The notes under the pieces are model-generated. The model saw only the letters and a list, made by a program, of their open reading frames with translations. It was not told the DNA's origin and searched no databases. Made by a program: the position numbers and the translations under genes. This document shows positions 16,774 through 27,600 of a stretch of DNA of 64,000 nucleotides, in pieces; within the stretch, counting starts at the first letter, position 1, and each line of letters starts with the position of its first letter. The stretch spans positions 3,926,001 to 3,990,000 of the forward strand of contig NZ_JADNQW010000005.1 in the NCBI RefSeq assembly GCF_015709455.1, given 5' to 3'. Source of the stretch: Methylosinus sp. H3A. Its GTDB lineage: Bacteria > Pseudomonadota > Alphaproteobacteria > Rhizobiales > Beijerinckiaceae.

Positions 16774-19074
16774 GTGTCGATAGGTGAATCTGCCAAAAGT
16801 CTCGTCACTTCGGCTTTCGGATCGATGAACCTCGGTAAGTTCATCAGCCGTTTTCCCCGCAGTCTCGGTGTCATCCCGCTACTGGACATCGAAGCGAATG
16901 CGGATGCGGCCGGCGAGTGGAAAGTCACCGGCCCCGATCCACAATTCGACCTCGCCAGCATCGGCGTGATTCCCCTCCCTGCCGGCTCTTACGCGATGCG
17001 AGCGATCGGCGGCGGCGCGCTCGCCCAGCTCCACGAAGCCTCCTTCTATATCGACACGGGAGCGGGATTTTCCGAGGACGAACGGCTTCCCATTCGCTTC
17101 TTCGAAGAAACCGATGGAGGCTTCACCGCCTATTGCCGCTTCGACAAGCCGGTCATCCGCATTCGCTTCGATCCTGCCGACGGCTCGCGGCCGACCTTCT
17201 CGCTTCTCCGGCTCGAATTCGCGCCGAATTCGGCTCATGAGCAAGCCGCGCGGCTTCAACGCGAAAGTGACGGGCGCATCCGCCTTCTGATGAATCTCGT
17301 GCGCTTGCTCCCGGAGACGGAAGGGGCCGGCGGCGCCGGTCGCGTCTGCAAGGCCTATCTCACCCACCTACCGGATTTCGTCTCGTTGCGCGTCGCCGTC
17401 GCGCCCTATCACGCCCATCTCGCGCCGCGCTATCCAAAGGCCGAATTCGTCGTCGTCACCGCCGACGACACTGCGCAGATGAGCGAGCATCTCGACTGGT
17501 GCGACTGCTATTTCGATCCGCTGAACGCGCTGCGACCGACCTATATTCCGAAACATGTGCCGGTGCTCGGCTGCGTTCTCGATCTACAGCACATGCATCA
17601 CCCGACGTTCTTTTCGGAGACCGAAAACACGATGCGTCTGCGCGAATATGGTTATGTTTTCGATCGCGCCGACGTTCTCGTTGCAATTTCCGAATTCGAG
17701 AAGCGCAACTTCCAGATATTCTATGGCGTCGACTCCATCCGAGTGATGCATCTGAGCGGCTTCATGGCGGAAGACGCCGGGTTGACGCGAGAGGACGTAG
17801 CGACCGCGCGCGCCGAAAAATCGATCGAGCGCCGCTATCTCATTTATCCGGCAGTGCCGTGGATTCACAAGAACCACGAAATCTTGCTGCAAGCGATCGC
17901 CGTGCTCCGCCACCGCGGTCTCGACGTTCCGATCATGCTGACAAACGCCGGCGCGAAGAAGGAGCGCGTCGAACGACTGATGAGCTGGGCGCAGCACCTC
18001 GGCGTCGCCGACCTCGTCCAGATCGAGGCCTTTCTCCCCGAATCCACGCTTCTTCACTATTTCATCCATAGCGTCGGCCTCGTCTTTCCTTCGCTCTATG
18101 AAGGCTTCGGCATTCCCATCGTCGACGCGATGAAGCTCGGCGTCCCGGTTCTCACAGGAACGTCATCGGCGATCACAGAGATCGGCGGCGACGCCTGCGC
18201 CTATTTCCAAAACGAGCGAAACGCATTGGCTGTCGCCAATGATATCGAGCGCTTTTGGCTCGATGCCGATCTGCGTCGAGAGCTCGTCGAAAAAGGCTAT
18301 GCACGCGCCGAAAATTTCTCGTCGCGAAAAATGGCCGAGCAATTGACCGCGGCCATCGATACGCTCGTCGATCGAAAGAAGAACGGCGCCGACGCGAATG
18401 TTCCGGCGAGCCGTCGCGAAAGGCGCCCGGCGGTGATCGAAAGGCTCGCCGTATTCGCTCTCTATCTGGAGCCGCTCGAGCCGGAGCAGGCCGCCGCATT
18501 GCGAGATATAGACGATCTCGATCTCCATCACGCCCGGCTGTTCGGAGCGCAGGCGCAAGTGACGGTCGGCGTCGACATCTCATTGCTGCAAGATGAAGCT
18601 TTTCGAGCCCTGTTCGCGAATGCGCGCCGCACGATCGTGCTCGATTCGTCCAAGTCACGCGCGCTCGAGCTCGCGACGCAGGACTTCAGCCATCGCTACA
18701 ATGACGCGCACTATCAGCTCGTCACCACTCTGCCACAGAAGACCTCCGACTATCGCGCGGATGTCGTGGACGCTATTTTGATGGTTCTCGATCTCAATCC
18801 TTCGGCGACTTACGCGGAGATAGATTTCGACGCTGTGAATGTGACGCTCGACCCGGCGCCGACGGAAATCGACGGCGTTTTGGAATATGAGAAGCGCCGC
18901 AAGACGGGTTTTGTCGTCACCGACACGGTGATCCGCCGCAGCGGCCCGCTGAGCGATCTCTATAATGGCGACATCGCCTATCTCAGCGCCTTTTGCACTC
19001 AGGGAACGCGCCTGCGCTTTCCGGGTCGCGCATCCATCGCTGATGACTCTCGAGCCGACGGACGTCGACAATGA
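16774..19074 (+). CDS. Large GT4-family glycosyltransferase
   Basis: About 766 residues. The N-terminal ~180 residues are a beta-rich region of unknown role. A GT-B fold glycosyltransferase follows (about 185-560), with the GT4 hallmarks VPWIHKNHEILL, FPSLYEGFGIPIVDAM and the ExxG-type Glu-rich nucleotide-sugar site. The last ~200 residues are unassigned. The start is uncertain: GTG 16774 follows GAGG, but TTG 16741 or ATG 16825 (MNLGKFISRFPRSLG) are possible. The stop overlaps the next glycosyltransferase in ATGA. It probably adds a sugar to an exopolysaccharide, O-antigen or glycoprotein in the cytoplasm. Confidence 0.78.
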   Translation: MSIGESAKSLVTSAFGSMNLGKFISRFPRSLGVIPLLDIEANADAAGEWKVTGPDPQFDLASIGVIPLPAGSYAMRAIGGGALAQLHEASFYIDTGAGFSEDERLPIRFFEETDGGFTAYCRFDKPVIRIRFDPADGSRPTFSLLRLEFAPNSAHEQAARLQRESDGRIRLLMNLVRLLPETEGAGGAGRVCKAYLTHLPDFVSLRVAVAPYHAHLAPRYPKAEFVVVTADDTAQMSEHLDWCDCYFDPLNALRPTYIPKHVPVLGCVLDLQHMHHPTFFSETENTMRLREYGYVFDRADVLVAISEFEKRNFQIFYGVDSIRVMHLSGFMAEDAGLTREDVATARAEKSIERRYLIYPAVPWIHKNHEILLQAIAVLRHRGLDVPIMLTNAGAKKERVERLMSWAQHLGVADLVQIEAFLPESTLLHYFIHSVGLVFPSLYEGFGIPIVDAMKLGVPVLTGTSSAITEIGGDACAYFQNERNALAVANDIERFWLDADLRRELVEKGYARAENFSSRKMAEQLTAAIDTLVDRKKNGADANVPASRRERRPAVIERLAVFALYLEPLEPEQAAALRDIDDLDLHHARLFGAQAQVTVGVDISLLQDEAFRALFANARRTIVLDSSKSRALELATQDFSHRYNDAHYQLVTTLPQKTSDYRADVVDAILMVLDLNPSATYAEIDFDAVNVTLDPAPTEIDGVLEYEKRRKTGFVVTDTVIRRSGPLSDLYNGDIAYLSAFCTQGTRLRFPGRASIADDSRADGRRQ

Positions 19075-21770
19075 GAATGGCAGACCTTTTCCTTCGACGC
19101 AGCGAGCCGGCGAACGCCGAAAGCGAAGCGCCGCCTGTCTCCGACAAGCCGCGCGAGGCGCAGCGGCTGGTGGCGGCCGTGTCCGACGCGCATCGGAAAG
19201 CCAAGCATGCCTACCCGATCGTCGGGGTCGTCACGCCGGTTCGCAATCGTCGCGATTGGACGCTCGGTTTCGCGCAGAGCATGCGCAAGCAGAACTATCC
19301 TTTCTTCCGGCTCTATATCGTCGACTCGGGTTCGACCGACGGCACGCCCGAGGCGCTACGCGCTCTCGGCGCGAGCGAGGTCGTCGTCATAGACGATCCA
19401 GGTTGGCACTATTGGACGGCGGCGACGAATTCCGGCGTGACGGCCGCCCTCAACGACGGCTGCGACTATATTCTGACGCTCAATGACGACGCCATCCTTC
19501 CCGATGACTTCATCACCAACATAGTCGAGGGCGCGCTCGACAGCGAGGCGCCCATCGTCGGCAGCGTGATCTCCTACGCCAATGAGCCCGGCCGGCTCTG
19601 GGGCGTCGGCGCCTATAATAATTGGGAGAGCGGCGCATTCGTGCAGACGGGATTCGCCAATGTCTTCGAGGACGCGCTCGACGCAAAGGAGCGGCGCGGC
19701 GCCGACATGATCGCTGTCGACTATCTATGCGGCAATGGCACGCTCGTTCACAAATCCGTTTTCGAGAAGATCGGTCTCTATGAGCAACGCAATGCGCCGC
19801 ATTATCATGCGGACAGCGAATTCACGATGCGCGCCGAGAAGGCGGGGATCGAACGCCTGATCGCTCTGCGCGCGCGACTCTATAATCGCTTCACGCTCGA
19901 CGCCGACGGCCCGTTCTCGAAGAAGAATATGAAATTCTTCTCGCTGCGCTCGGCCAATTTCGTGCGGGCGATTTTATACATTCTGAGCGCATATTGTCCG
20001 GCAGAGCACCGCACGCGCGCATTTGTTTTCTACTATAGCCGCTATCTGTCCCTCTTCGACGCGCGCACGAGGTCGAAGCTCTTGCGCTGCGTCAAATTCA
20101 TGACGCTGTCGCCGGAGGAGCGACGTGATTTCGTTCCTCGTCTCACGCCGCCCGGCGATCCCGCGTTTCTCGCCTGCGACGACCTCGACATTCTGCTGTC
20201 ACTGCCGCACTTCGAATTCGCACTGCTCGCCTACGCCTATCTGCTTCAACGGGGCTGTGACGACAATGAATTGCACGGCTATGCGCATGCGATCGAGACC
20301 GGCAAGCCGCGCGAGGCTGTCATTCGGGAGTTCGCCGGTTCGGGCGAATATCGCGATCGGCCGGATCGCCCCTTGATGGCGGAGCTGGACATCGCGCTTT
20401 CTGCGCCGCGCTTCGGCGGGCCGAGCGTGGACGCCGATGCAGAGCTGACGGATTCGCAATTCACTCTCGCCTGCCTGGTGGCGGCGCGTAAGCGCATTCC
20501 CTCGCGCCGCGAATTTTTCGAAGCGCGCCGCCTCGTCGAGGCAGGGGGTCATTCCGCTCTCGTCGATCAGCTGAGAACGCATCATTACGACGCGGATTCG
20601 AACGCCTTCAAGGCCTTGACAAAGAGGATAGCCAAGCGCGCGTCACCGCCGGCGAGCGGCGAGGCCGTCGCCGTCTATGTCAATGTCGACGTGCTCTGCA
20701 TGGCGGTCGTCGATCCGAAGGCGCGAACCGGCGTTCATCGCTATGTGAAGAACGTCGTGAGCGAGCTGCTGCGCGATTCGCGCGTGAACCTGCGCGTTTT
20801 CTATTCGCAGTCCCTGCGACAGGCGTGGAGCAAATTGGTTGCAGCCGAGCCCGTCTGGCTCGACCGCGAAGCGCGCGCAGACGAGGCGATTTCGGCGCGA
20901 GCCGTCGTGCTGTTGCCGTATTTCCCGATCGACGCCGTTCCGGCGCGCTTCGCCGCTCTGCCGCAGAGCATAATGGTGCATGATCTGTTTCCGCTGGAGC
21001 GGCCGGAATGGTTCAGCGCCGAAGCGTCGGCGACCTTCCAGCGCCAGCTCCGCCAGCTGCTGACGATGGACCATATCTTCTGCAATTCGGGGGCGACGCA
21101 GCGCCAGCTGCTCGACGCGCTGCCGACGCTGCGGGCCTCTTCATCCATCGCCTATCTCGCCGCAGATGAGGACGAGCGAACCGAGCGGCGCGAGCTTCGC
21201 CAGATCGTCGCTCTCCCGCGAAACGCGCGATATATTCTGTGCGTCGGCACGATCGAGCCGCGCAAGAACCTCCTCAATGCGATCGCCGCCTTCGCGCTTC
21301 TGGCGGATCGGCCAGAAGTTCGTGATCTGCACATGCTGATCGTCGGCCAGGAAGGATGGAAGGTCGATCTCACCGAGCTCCATCAGACCGCCACAGATGC
21401 GATGAAGAGAATTCACTTTCTCGGGCGCGTCCCGGACGGCGATCTCAGGACGCTCTACGAGGGGGCGATCTGCACGGTTTTTCCGTCGCTCGCCGAGGGC
21501 TTTGGTCTGCCCATCCTCGAATCCTTCGCCTGCGGCGCGCCGGTCGTCACCTCGCGCGGGTCGAGCACGGAGGAGATCGGAGGCGACGCCGCGCTGCTGG
21601 TCGATCCCTTGGATCCGTCCGAAATCGCCGCGGCGATTCTACGCCTCGCCACGAATACGACCGAGCGAAGGCGTCTGAAAGTGGAAGCCGTCCGCCGCGC
21701 GCAGGAATTCTCCTGGGCGCGCTGCGCCGACGCTCATATCGCAGAATTCGAACGCCTCGCGACGAAATGA
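19071..21770 (+). CDS. Two-domain glycosyltransferase (GT2 + GT4)
   Basis: 899 residues. The N-terminal GT2 domain (about 48-290) has PVRNRRDWTLGFAQSMRKQ, VDSGSTDGTP and the metal-binding LNDDA. The middle (about 365-520) contains a helical segment resembling DUF4214 (LLAYAYLLQRG, then FAGSGEYRDRPDRP). The C-terminal GT4 domain (about 540-895) has IEPRKNLLNAIAAF and FPSLAEGFGLPILESF. Two catalytic domains in one chain suggest consecutive sugar additions to the same glycan. It is coupled to the upstream glycosyltransferase by a 4-base overlap and ends just before a strong terminator. Confidence 0.85.
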   Translation: MRMADLFLRRSEPANAESEAPPVSDKPREAQRLVAAVSDAHRKAKHAYPIVGVVTPVRNRRDWTLGFAQSMRKQNYPFFRLYIVDSGSTDGTPEALRALGASEVVVIDDPGWHYWTAATNSGVTAALNDGCDYILTLNDDAILPDDFITNIVEGALDSEAPIVGSVISYANEPGRLWGVGAYNNWESGAFVQTGFANVFEDALDAKERRGADMIAVDYLCGNGTLVHKSVFEKIGLYEQRNAPHYHADSEFTMRAEKAGIERLIALRARLYNRFTLDADGPFSKKNMKFFSLRSANFVRAILYILSAYCPAEHRTRAFVFYYSRYLSLFDARTRSKLLRCVKFMTLSPEERRDFVPRLTPPGDPAFLACDDLDILLSLPHFEFALLAYAYLLQRGCDDNELHGYAHAIETGKPREAVIREFAGSGEYRDRPDRPLMAELDIALSAPRFGGPSVDADAELTDSQFTLACLVAARKRIPSRREFFEARRLVEAGGHSALVDQLRTHHYDADSNAFKALTKRIAKRASPPASGEAVAVYVNVDVLCMAVVDPKARTGVHRYVKNVVSELLRDSRVNLRVFYSQSLRQAWSKLVAAEPVWLDREARADEAISARAVVLLPYFPIDAVPARFAALPQSIMVHDLFPLERPEWFSAEASATFQRQLRQLLTMDHIFCNSGATQRQLLDALPTLRASSSIAYLAADEDERTERRELRQIVALPRNARYILCVGTIEPRKNLLNAIAAFALLADRPEVRDLHMLIVGQEGWKVDLTELHQTATDAMKRIHFLGRVPDGDLRTLYEGAICTVFPSLAEGFGLPILESFACGAPVVTSRGSSTEEIGGDAALLVDPLDPSEIAAAILRLATNTTERRRLKVEAVRRAQEFSWARCADAHIAEFERLATK

Positions 21771-21774
21771 AAAA

Positions 21775-21796
21775 AGCGCCCCTCGAAAGGGGCGCT
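21775..21796. terminator. Hairpin terminator between convergent genes
   Basis: AGCGCCCCT pairs with AGGGGCGCT around a CGAA loop, giving a 9-bp GC-rich stem, with an A run before it and a T-rich stretch after it. It can therefore act in both directions, between the glycosyltransferase gene and the convergent Tim44-like gene. Confidence 0.85.
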
Positions 21797-21826
21797 TCGT
21801 GTTTTCGTCCATAGAGGCGGAAACGA

Positions 21827-22828
21827 TCAGGCCGCCTGCTGGATCGCCGAGAGCTTCCACGCCTGCGGCCCCTCGCCGGCGGGGCGGCGGAAGGTCCATA
21901 CCTCGGTCGATTGCGTCGGCTGCGAGGCGTCGCCGGAGACGACCTTGCCGGTCGCCCGATCGATGAAGAGATCGATCAGCGAGAAGCGCATAGCCACTGT
22001 CGCAAAATCCTCCGAGCCTTCACGCCAGGCCTCGGAGAGATCGCCTTGCAGCAGCTTCACCTCCGAGATGCGGTTGATGACGCCCTCACGCGCATTGGCG
22101 CGAATGTCGTCGGAGAAATAGGAGACCATCTCCGGCGTCGCGAGATCATGCAGCCGGCCGACGTCCTCCTGGCTATAGGCGGCCTGGGCGTCGGTGAGCG
22201 CGCGCTCGAAGGAGCTGAAGTCCTCCGGACGCAGCGTCACCGGCTCATTGGCTGCATGGCGCGGCGCCGCGCCGCCACCGAGACCCGTCCCGCCGCCGGT
22301 GAAGGCGAAAGCCCCCGGACGCGCGCCGCCTCCGGCGCCGCCCATGGCGCCCGCCAAGCGGCGGCTCGAGAACCATTGAAAGGCGAGTCGCGCCAAAAGG
22401 GCGATGATCGCGATCTGGACCAGCAGGCCGATGATGGAGGCGAGGCCGCCGAGGCCGCCCATCAGGCCATTGCCGGAGAGGAGGCCGAACAGGCCGGCGC
22501 CGAGCAGACCGCCGGCGAGGCCGCCGAGCAGGCCGCGGCCGAAGGCGCCGCCGACGGGATTGGCGGCGGGAGCGGCGGCCGGACGGCTCGGCGCGGCCGG
22601 AGCGGGCTGCGCCTGAGGCGCGGGCTGCGGAGCGATGCTGCGCTCCACGGGCGCGGCCGGACGCGGCGCGGTCGTCGTCGCGGGCGGCGGCGTATAGGTT
22701 CGCGAGCCGCGGCTTCCCGAGCTCGCGCCGCCGCCCATTTTGGCCTCGGCGAGAGCCGGAGCGAAGGCGATGAGCAGGGCGAGCGCGAGCGCCGGCAGAG
22801 ATTTGGAGTTCGATGTCCAAGTCGACAT
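21827..22828 (-). CDS. Tim44-like domain protein, membrane associated
   Basis: 333 residues. An N-terminal signal or anchor (LPALALALLIAFAPALAEA), then a Pro/Ala/Gln-rich linker, a Gly-rich hydrophobic stretch with a membrane segment (SIIGLLVQIAIIALLARLAF, about 135-155), and a C-terminal Tim44/MBA1-like domain (about 195-325) with FERALTDAQAAYSQED, ATPEMVSYF and STEVWTFRR. In alphaproteobacteria this family is an uncharacterised membrane protein related to the mitochondrial import factor. It is transcribed convergently to the glycosyltransferases. Confidence 0.85.
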   Translation of the reverse strand: MSTWTSNSKSLPALALALLIAFAPALAEAKMGGGASSGSRGSRTYTPPPATTTAPRPAAPVERSIAPQPAPQAQPAPAAPSRPAAAPAANPVGGAFGRGLLGGLAGGLLGAGLFGLLSGNGLMGGLGGLASIIGLLVQIAIIALLARLAFQWFSSRRLAGAMGGAGGGARPGAFAFTGGGTGLGGGAAPRHAANEPVTLRPEDFSSFERALTDAQAAYSQEDVGRLHDLATPEMVSYFSDDIRANAREGVINRISEVKLLQGDLSEAWREGSEDFATVAMRFSLIDLFIDRATGKVVSGDASQPTQSTEVWTFRRPAGEGPQAWKLSAIQQAA

Positions 22829-23048
22829 GACTATCCTCGAGCGGTTCGCCCGACGAAAGGAATCACTCGGGCGTGGTCTATATAGGAATGCTCCGACCTT
22901 GCGGCAAAGGGCCGCGCGGCGGGAAGCCGAGATCGGTATTCGATCTCATTGAATCGGAAACTGGACTAATTTTTCATTTAGATCGGATTCCGATTGCTCG
23001 AACGATACTGTTCGAGCGGAAAGCGCTCTCGAGGAGGCTTCGTAGCAC

Positions 23049-23558
23049 GTGACGCCGAAACTTGTCTTCGTCGCCGCCGTGGCGCGCAACGGCGTCATCG
23101 GCGCCGAGGAGCGCACGCCCTGGCGGCTGAAGAGCGATCTCCAGCGCTTTCGCGAGCTGACCTGGGGCAAACCGCTGCTGATGGGGCGGCGCACATTCGA
23201 ATCGATCGGGCGCCCCCTGCCCGGCCGCGAGACCGTCGCTTTGTCGCGCGATTCGGATTTTCGTCCCGAGGGCGCGCATCTCGCGCGCAGCCTCGAGGAG
23301 GCGCTCGGCCTCGCGACGCGCCTCGCCGATTCGATGAAATCGCCGGAGATCATCGTCGCCGGCGGCGCGCAGATATATTCTGCCTTTCTGCCGCTGGCCG
23401 ATGTGATTCATTTGACCGAGGTCGAGCTGACGATCGCGGGCGACGCCCTGTTTCCCACGCTCGACCCTGCGGAATGGCGCGAGACCGCGCGCGAAACGCC
23501 GCGACGAACGGCCGAGGACGAGGCGGATTTCCATTATCTGCGGCTCGAACGCAAGTGA
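23049..23558 (+). CDS. folA: Dihydrofolate reductase
   Basis: 169 residues. The enzyme reduces dihydrofolate to tetrahydrofolate with NADPH. Family motifs are visible: VAAVARNGVIG, TPWRLKSDLQRF, the NADPH-binding GRRTFESIGRPLPGR, and VAGGAQIYSAFLP. In most chromosomal enzymes the substrate-binding acid sits in the W-x-x-x-x-D segment, here as Asp in LKSDLQ. The start is GTG 23049, preceded by GAGGAGG about 12 bases upstream. No thyA neighbour is present, and the gene stands alone before tRNA-Pro. Confidence 0.95.
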   Translation: MTPKLVFVAAVARNGVIGAEERTPWRLKSDLQRFRELTWGKPLLMGRRTFESIGRPLPGRETVALSRDSDFRPEGAHLARSLEEALGLATRLADSMKSPEIIVAGGAQIYSAFLPLADVIHLTEVELTIAGDALFPTLDPAEWRETARETPRRTAEDEADFHYLRLERK

Positions 23559-23650
23559 GAGGCGAGGTCGTGCAAACAGCTGTTGCAGGCCGAAGAACCT
23601 GAAGCTATAAACCGCCTCGACCAGCGGCGACCGCTTCGCGGACGCCAAAT

Positions 23651-23727
23651 CGGAGTGTAGCGCAGCCTGGTAGCGCACCTCGTTCGGGACGAGGGGGTCG
23701 GAGGTTCGAATCCTCTCACTCCGACCA
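23651..23727 (+). tRNA. tRNA-Pro (anticodon CGG)
   Basis: 77-nt cloverleaf with encoded CCA. The acceptor stem is CGGAGTG/CACTCCG and the anticodon stem CCTCG/CGAGG, enclosing loop TTCGGGA with anticodon CGG. The D arm GCGC..GCGC and the T arm GGAGG TTCGAAT CCTCT are intact. No integrase or duplicated 3' end is nearby. Confidence 0.96.
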
Positions 23728-23969
23728 ATTTTCCAAGATAAAGCAAGCGCTTATGCGCGTCGGCCTTCGCCCGCGGAGGGGAAAACGCCGCGCCTGACGT
23801 CGAATTGCGCCGACGAGCGAATGGCGTCGCCGGGATCGCGCGGACGGCCGAAGGCGCGAACGGCGCCGACGATGCGACGAATGGAAACGGCCGCCGCGAT
23901 CGATGAGAGGCTCCCGAGCGCCGGGTTCGAGGCCGATACGTGCGCTCATAGCCGTCGCCGCGAACGAAA

Positions 23970-24251
23970 TCATGACGTTGGGCGCGAGCTTATGCTGGAG
24001 AGCATCCTGATGTCCTCCGATGTCAGCGTCCATTTCTCGGTCTGGGCCGTTAATTCATCGAATGTTCGATGCAGCTCGTTCCGCGCGACCTGGACCATTT
24101 CCGTGTCGTCGAAATCTCTCATCTTCAGGAGAATCGGGACATGAAAGACCAATGGCCCCCTCTCGATCTGAAATGTCACGAGAACATGGTCGCCTTTCGT
24201 ATTCGGCGTCGCCGTTTCGATGCGCGCCACCTTGATCGTGAACTCGGACAT
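23970..24251 (-). CDS. Small protein of unknown function
   Basis: 93 residues, beginning MSEFTIKVARIETATPNTKGDH. The first 60 residues alternate as beta strands (VLVTFQIERGPLVFHVPILL), followed by a helical end (DTEMVQVARNELHRTFDELT). No family is recognised. A GAGG lies just before the ATG. It is a stand-alone gene between tRNA-Pro and the chemotaxis-kinase fusion, with composition like its surroundings. Confidence 0.6.
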   Translation of the reverse strand: MSEFTIKVARIETATPNTKGDHVLVTFQIERGPLVFHVPILLKMRDFDDTEMVQVARNELHRTFDELTAQTEKWTLTSEDIRMLSSISSRPTS

Positions 24252-24669
24252 TTCCTCGCCTTCTCATCAGCTTCGGAGAGGCTTTCGATCGCGTTCGACC
24301 TCCGGTCGTCGGAGCCGTGAGCATCGCGCTCCTCGCTATCGATAAAATTTGATCGCGATCCAATGGGCCTTTTCGACGGCTTTCGTGATTTCGTCGACGA
24401 AATATCCGATATTGCGGCTTCGGCTTTCCAATTGCGCGCCCTCGTTCGCGCCCGCACGGCGGGCGATGAGATACGAAGATGACGAGCGTCCTCGTCATCG
24501 CCCGGATAATGTGGCGTCCCTCGACCAGAAATACATTGCTCGGCTCTCGTGAAGCGAACGAACACGATCTTTGCCTTGGTCGATTTCTATAATGCCGCGT
24601 TACAGATCGAAGTGACATCGAAGACCAGGACGCGCATTATCTGACAGAGAGAGACCGAAGGCGACGCCA
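24252..24669. other. Intergenic region with a possible gene remnant
   Basis: No complete gene is supported. One minus-strand frame ending at TAG 24336 reads like the end of a real protein (SYLIARRAGANEGAQ, then FVDEITKAVEKAHWIAIKF) but is cut by a TGA near 24500 and has no start. A neighbouring frame offers MTRTLVIFVSHR, so a frameshift is possible. The last 60 bases hold the promoter region of the downstream kinase gene. Confidence 0.3.
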
Positions 24670-27600
24670 ATGAACCTCGACTCGTCGTTCCCCATCGTCG
24701 GCGTCGGCGCCTCTGCAGGCGGCATCCAGGCGCTGGAGAGCCTGTTCCGCGCCATGCCGGCCGATCCAGGCATGAGCTTCGTCGTCATCATGCATCTGGC
24801 GCCGGACCGAAAAAGCCTCCTCACCGACATATTGGCGCGCCACGCCAAAATGAGCGTCGAGGTCGCCCGCAACGGTCAGCAGCTCGAAAAAGACAAGATC
24901 TATGTCATTCCGCCGGCCGCGATACTGACGATCGCCGCGGGGCGGCTTCGGCTGATCGCGACCGACGCCGCCCATCACGAGCGATCGCCGATCGACATTT
25001 TCTTCAGCGCGCTCGCGCGCGACCGCGGCGAATCTGCCGTCGGAGTCGTGCTGTCGGGCAGCGGCAGCGACGGCGTTCTCGGCATCAAAGCGATCAAGGA
25101 GCACGGCGGCGTGACCCTGGCGCAGGCGACCGATGAATCGGGTCCGGGTTTCGGGGGAATGCCGGGCAGCGCGATCGCCAGCGGGCTGGTCGATTTCGCG
25201 GTTCCCATCGATACGATGGCGACGAAGCTCATCGAGATCATGCGCGATATAGCGGAGCCGGAAGATGTCGCCTCGGAGGCGCCGATGAACGAGGACGACG
25301 GCGTCGTCCTCGACGCGCGCCAGGCCATCTATTCGATGCTGCGCGATCATGCGGGACATGACTTCAGCGGATATAAGACGAAGACATTCATGCGCCGGGT
25401 TCGTCGCCGCATGCAAATCCAGAAATGCGAGACGATCACGGACTATGTCGAGCGGCTGCGTCAACTCCCCGGCGAGGCGACGGCGCTCTTTCGGGATCTG
25501 CTGATCAATGTCACGAGCTTTTTTCGCGATGCGGACGCCTTCTGCGCGCTCGAGAAAAGCGCGGTCCCCCGGCTATTCGAGGGGAAAGGAGCGGCCGACT
25601 CGGTGCGAGTCTGGGTGCCAGGATGTTCCACAGGCGAAGAAGTCTATTCGCTCGCGATCATTCTGCGCGAACATATGGACGGGCTGAGAGCCGCGCCTCG
25701 CGTGACGATTTTCGCGACGGATATAGACGAGGCGGCGCTCACGATCGCACGCGCCGCCCGCTATCCCGCAGCGCTGATGGACGGCGTTTCTGATGAGCGA
25801 CGCCGACGCTTCTTCACCGCCGAGTCCGGCGGCTATGTTCTCGTCAAGGCGGTTCGCGACCTCTGCGTCTTCTCCCCCCACAGCATTCTGCGCGATCCGC
25901 CTTTCTCGCATATGGACCTCGTTTCGTGTCGTAATTTATTGATCTATCTCGGGGCCGACGCGCAGAGGCAGGTGATTCCCATCTTTCACTATTCGCTGCG
26001 AGCCGGCGGGTTTCTCTTTCTCGGCATGTCGGAGAGCGTCGGCCAATTCTCCGAGCTGTTCACGCCGCTCGACAAGAAACATTGTCTGTTCGAGGCCCGC
26101 GACTCCGGTCGACGCGTGCGTATGCCGCCTTTCATGGCGAGCTTGCACAGCATTCCCTTCGCCGCTCATGCTCCCGACAAGACGGGCTCGGGCTCCGTGT
26201 CGCAACTGCGGCGGGCGGTGGATGCGCGAATCGCCGAACGTTTCGCGCCGCCCCATGTCGTCGTGACCGAGGACGGCGAAATCGTTCACTTTTCCGCCCG
26301 AACGGGCAAATATCTCGAATCGCCGCCGGGCGCGCCCGATCGTCAGCTCTTTGCTATGGCGCGCAAGGGTTTGCGCCTCGATTTGCGCGCCGTGCTGCGT
26401 GAGGCGATCGAGATGCGCCGGACCGCGACGCGCCAGAATGTGAAGGTCGAGACCGATGAAAGCCGCACAGAGCTCGTTTCGCTGACGGCGGAGCCTCTGC
26501 CGGACCGGGATGGCGGCCAGTCGCTTTTCTTGATTCTGTTCCAAGGAAGGGAGTCTTCGACGGCCGACGTGGCCCAGCCGCTCCCCGGCGAGCGCGAGCC
26601 GACGAGCGATGCGGCGCGGCTGGAAAGTGAATTGTTCGAGACCCGCGAGCGATTGCAGGCGACGATCGAGGAATATGAGACCTCTCTCGAGGAACTGAAA
26701 TCGGCGAATGAAGAGCTCATCTCGCTGAACGAGGAGACGCAATCGACCAATGAGGAGCTCGAATCCTCCAAGGAGGAGCTGCAATCGCTCAACGAGGAGA
26801 TGCGGACGGTCAATCATGAGCTGGAGAGCAAGATCGACGATCTGGATCGCGCCAATAGCGATTTGAGAAACGTGTTCGCGAGCACTCGGATCGCGACGAT
26901 CTTCATGGATCACAATCTCGTCATCCGCAGCTTCACCCCGATGGCGTCGCAAATCTTCAATATCATCCCGTCCGACGCCGGACGACCGCTGACCGACCTC
27001 GCGGCAAAGCTCGACTACCCCGACTTGACCGCCGATCTTCGCAAGGTCTTGGAAAGCGGGGCCTCGATCGAGCGGCGCGTGCATAAGAACGACGCCGACG
27101 CGCCTTATTATCTCGTCCGCCTCACCGCTTATCGCAGCGCCTCCCAACAGATCGACGGCGTCGTGGCGACATTTATCGACGTCACTGGCTCGACGCGCTC
27201 CGAAGAGCAGGTGCAGAAGCTGCAAGCCAACCGCCTGAACTCGATGAAGGAGATGGGCACCGGCCTCGCGCATGAGATCAATCAGCCGCTCTCGGCGGCC
27301 GCGACCTATCTCCACGCGGCGCAGCGGTCGTTGAAGCTGCCGTCGAAGCAGCGACCGGCCAGCATCGAAAGCATTTTGGGAAGCGCCGTCGAGCAGGTGC
27401 TGTGGGCGGCGCGAGTGGTCGATCACCTGCGTGAGTTCGTCTCCCGTGACGAGCCGCAGAAAACTTACGAGAGCGTGCATAAATTGATCGAGGAGGCCTA
27501 TGAGCTCACCCTCCCGACCGCCAGGCAGTCGGGCGTCCATGCGACGTTTCATTTGAATGCGAAGGACGATCGTGCGCTCGTGGACGATGTCCAGGTCAAG

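Noticed and set aside
23651..23727. tRNA-Pro as another integration site
   Set aside because: No duplicated 3' end, integrase or composition change nearby.
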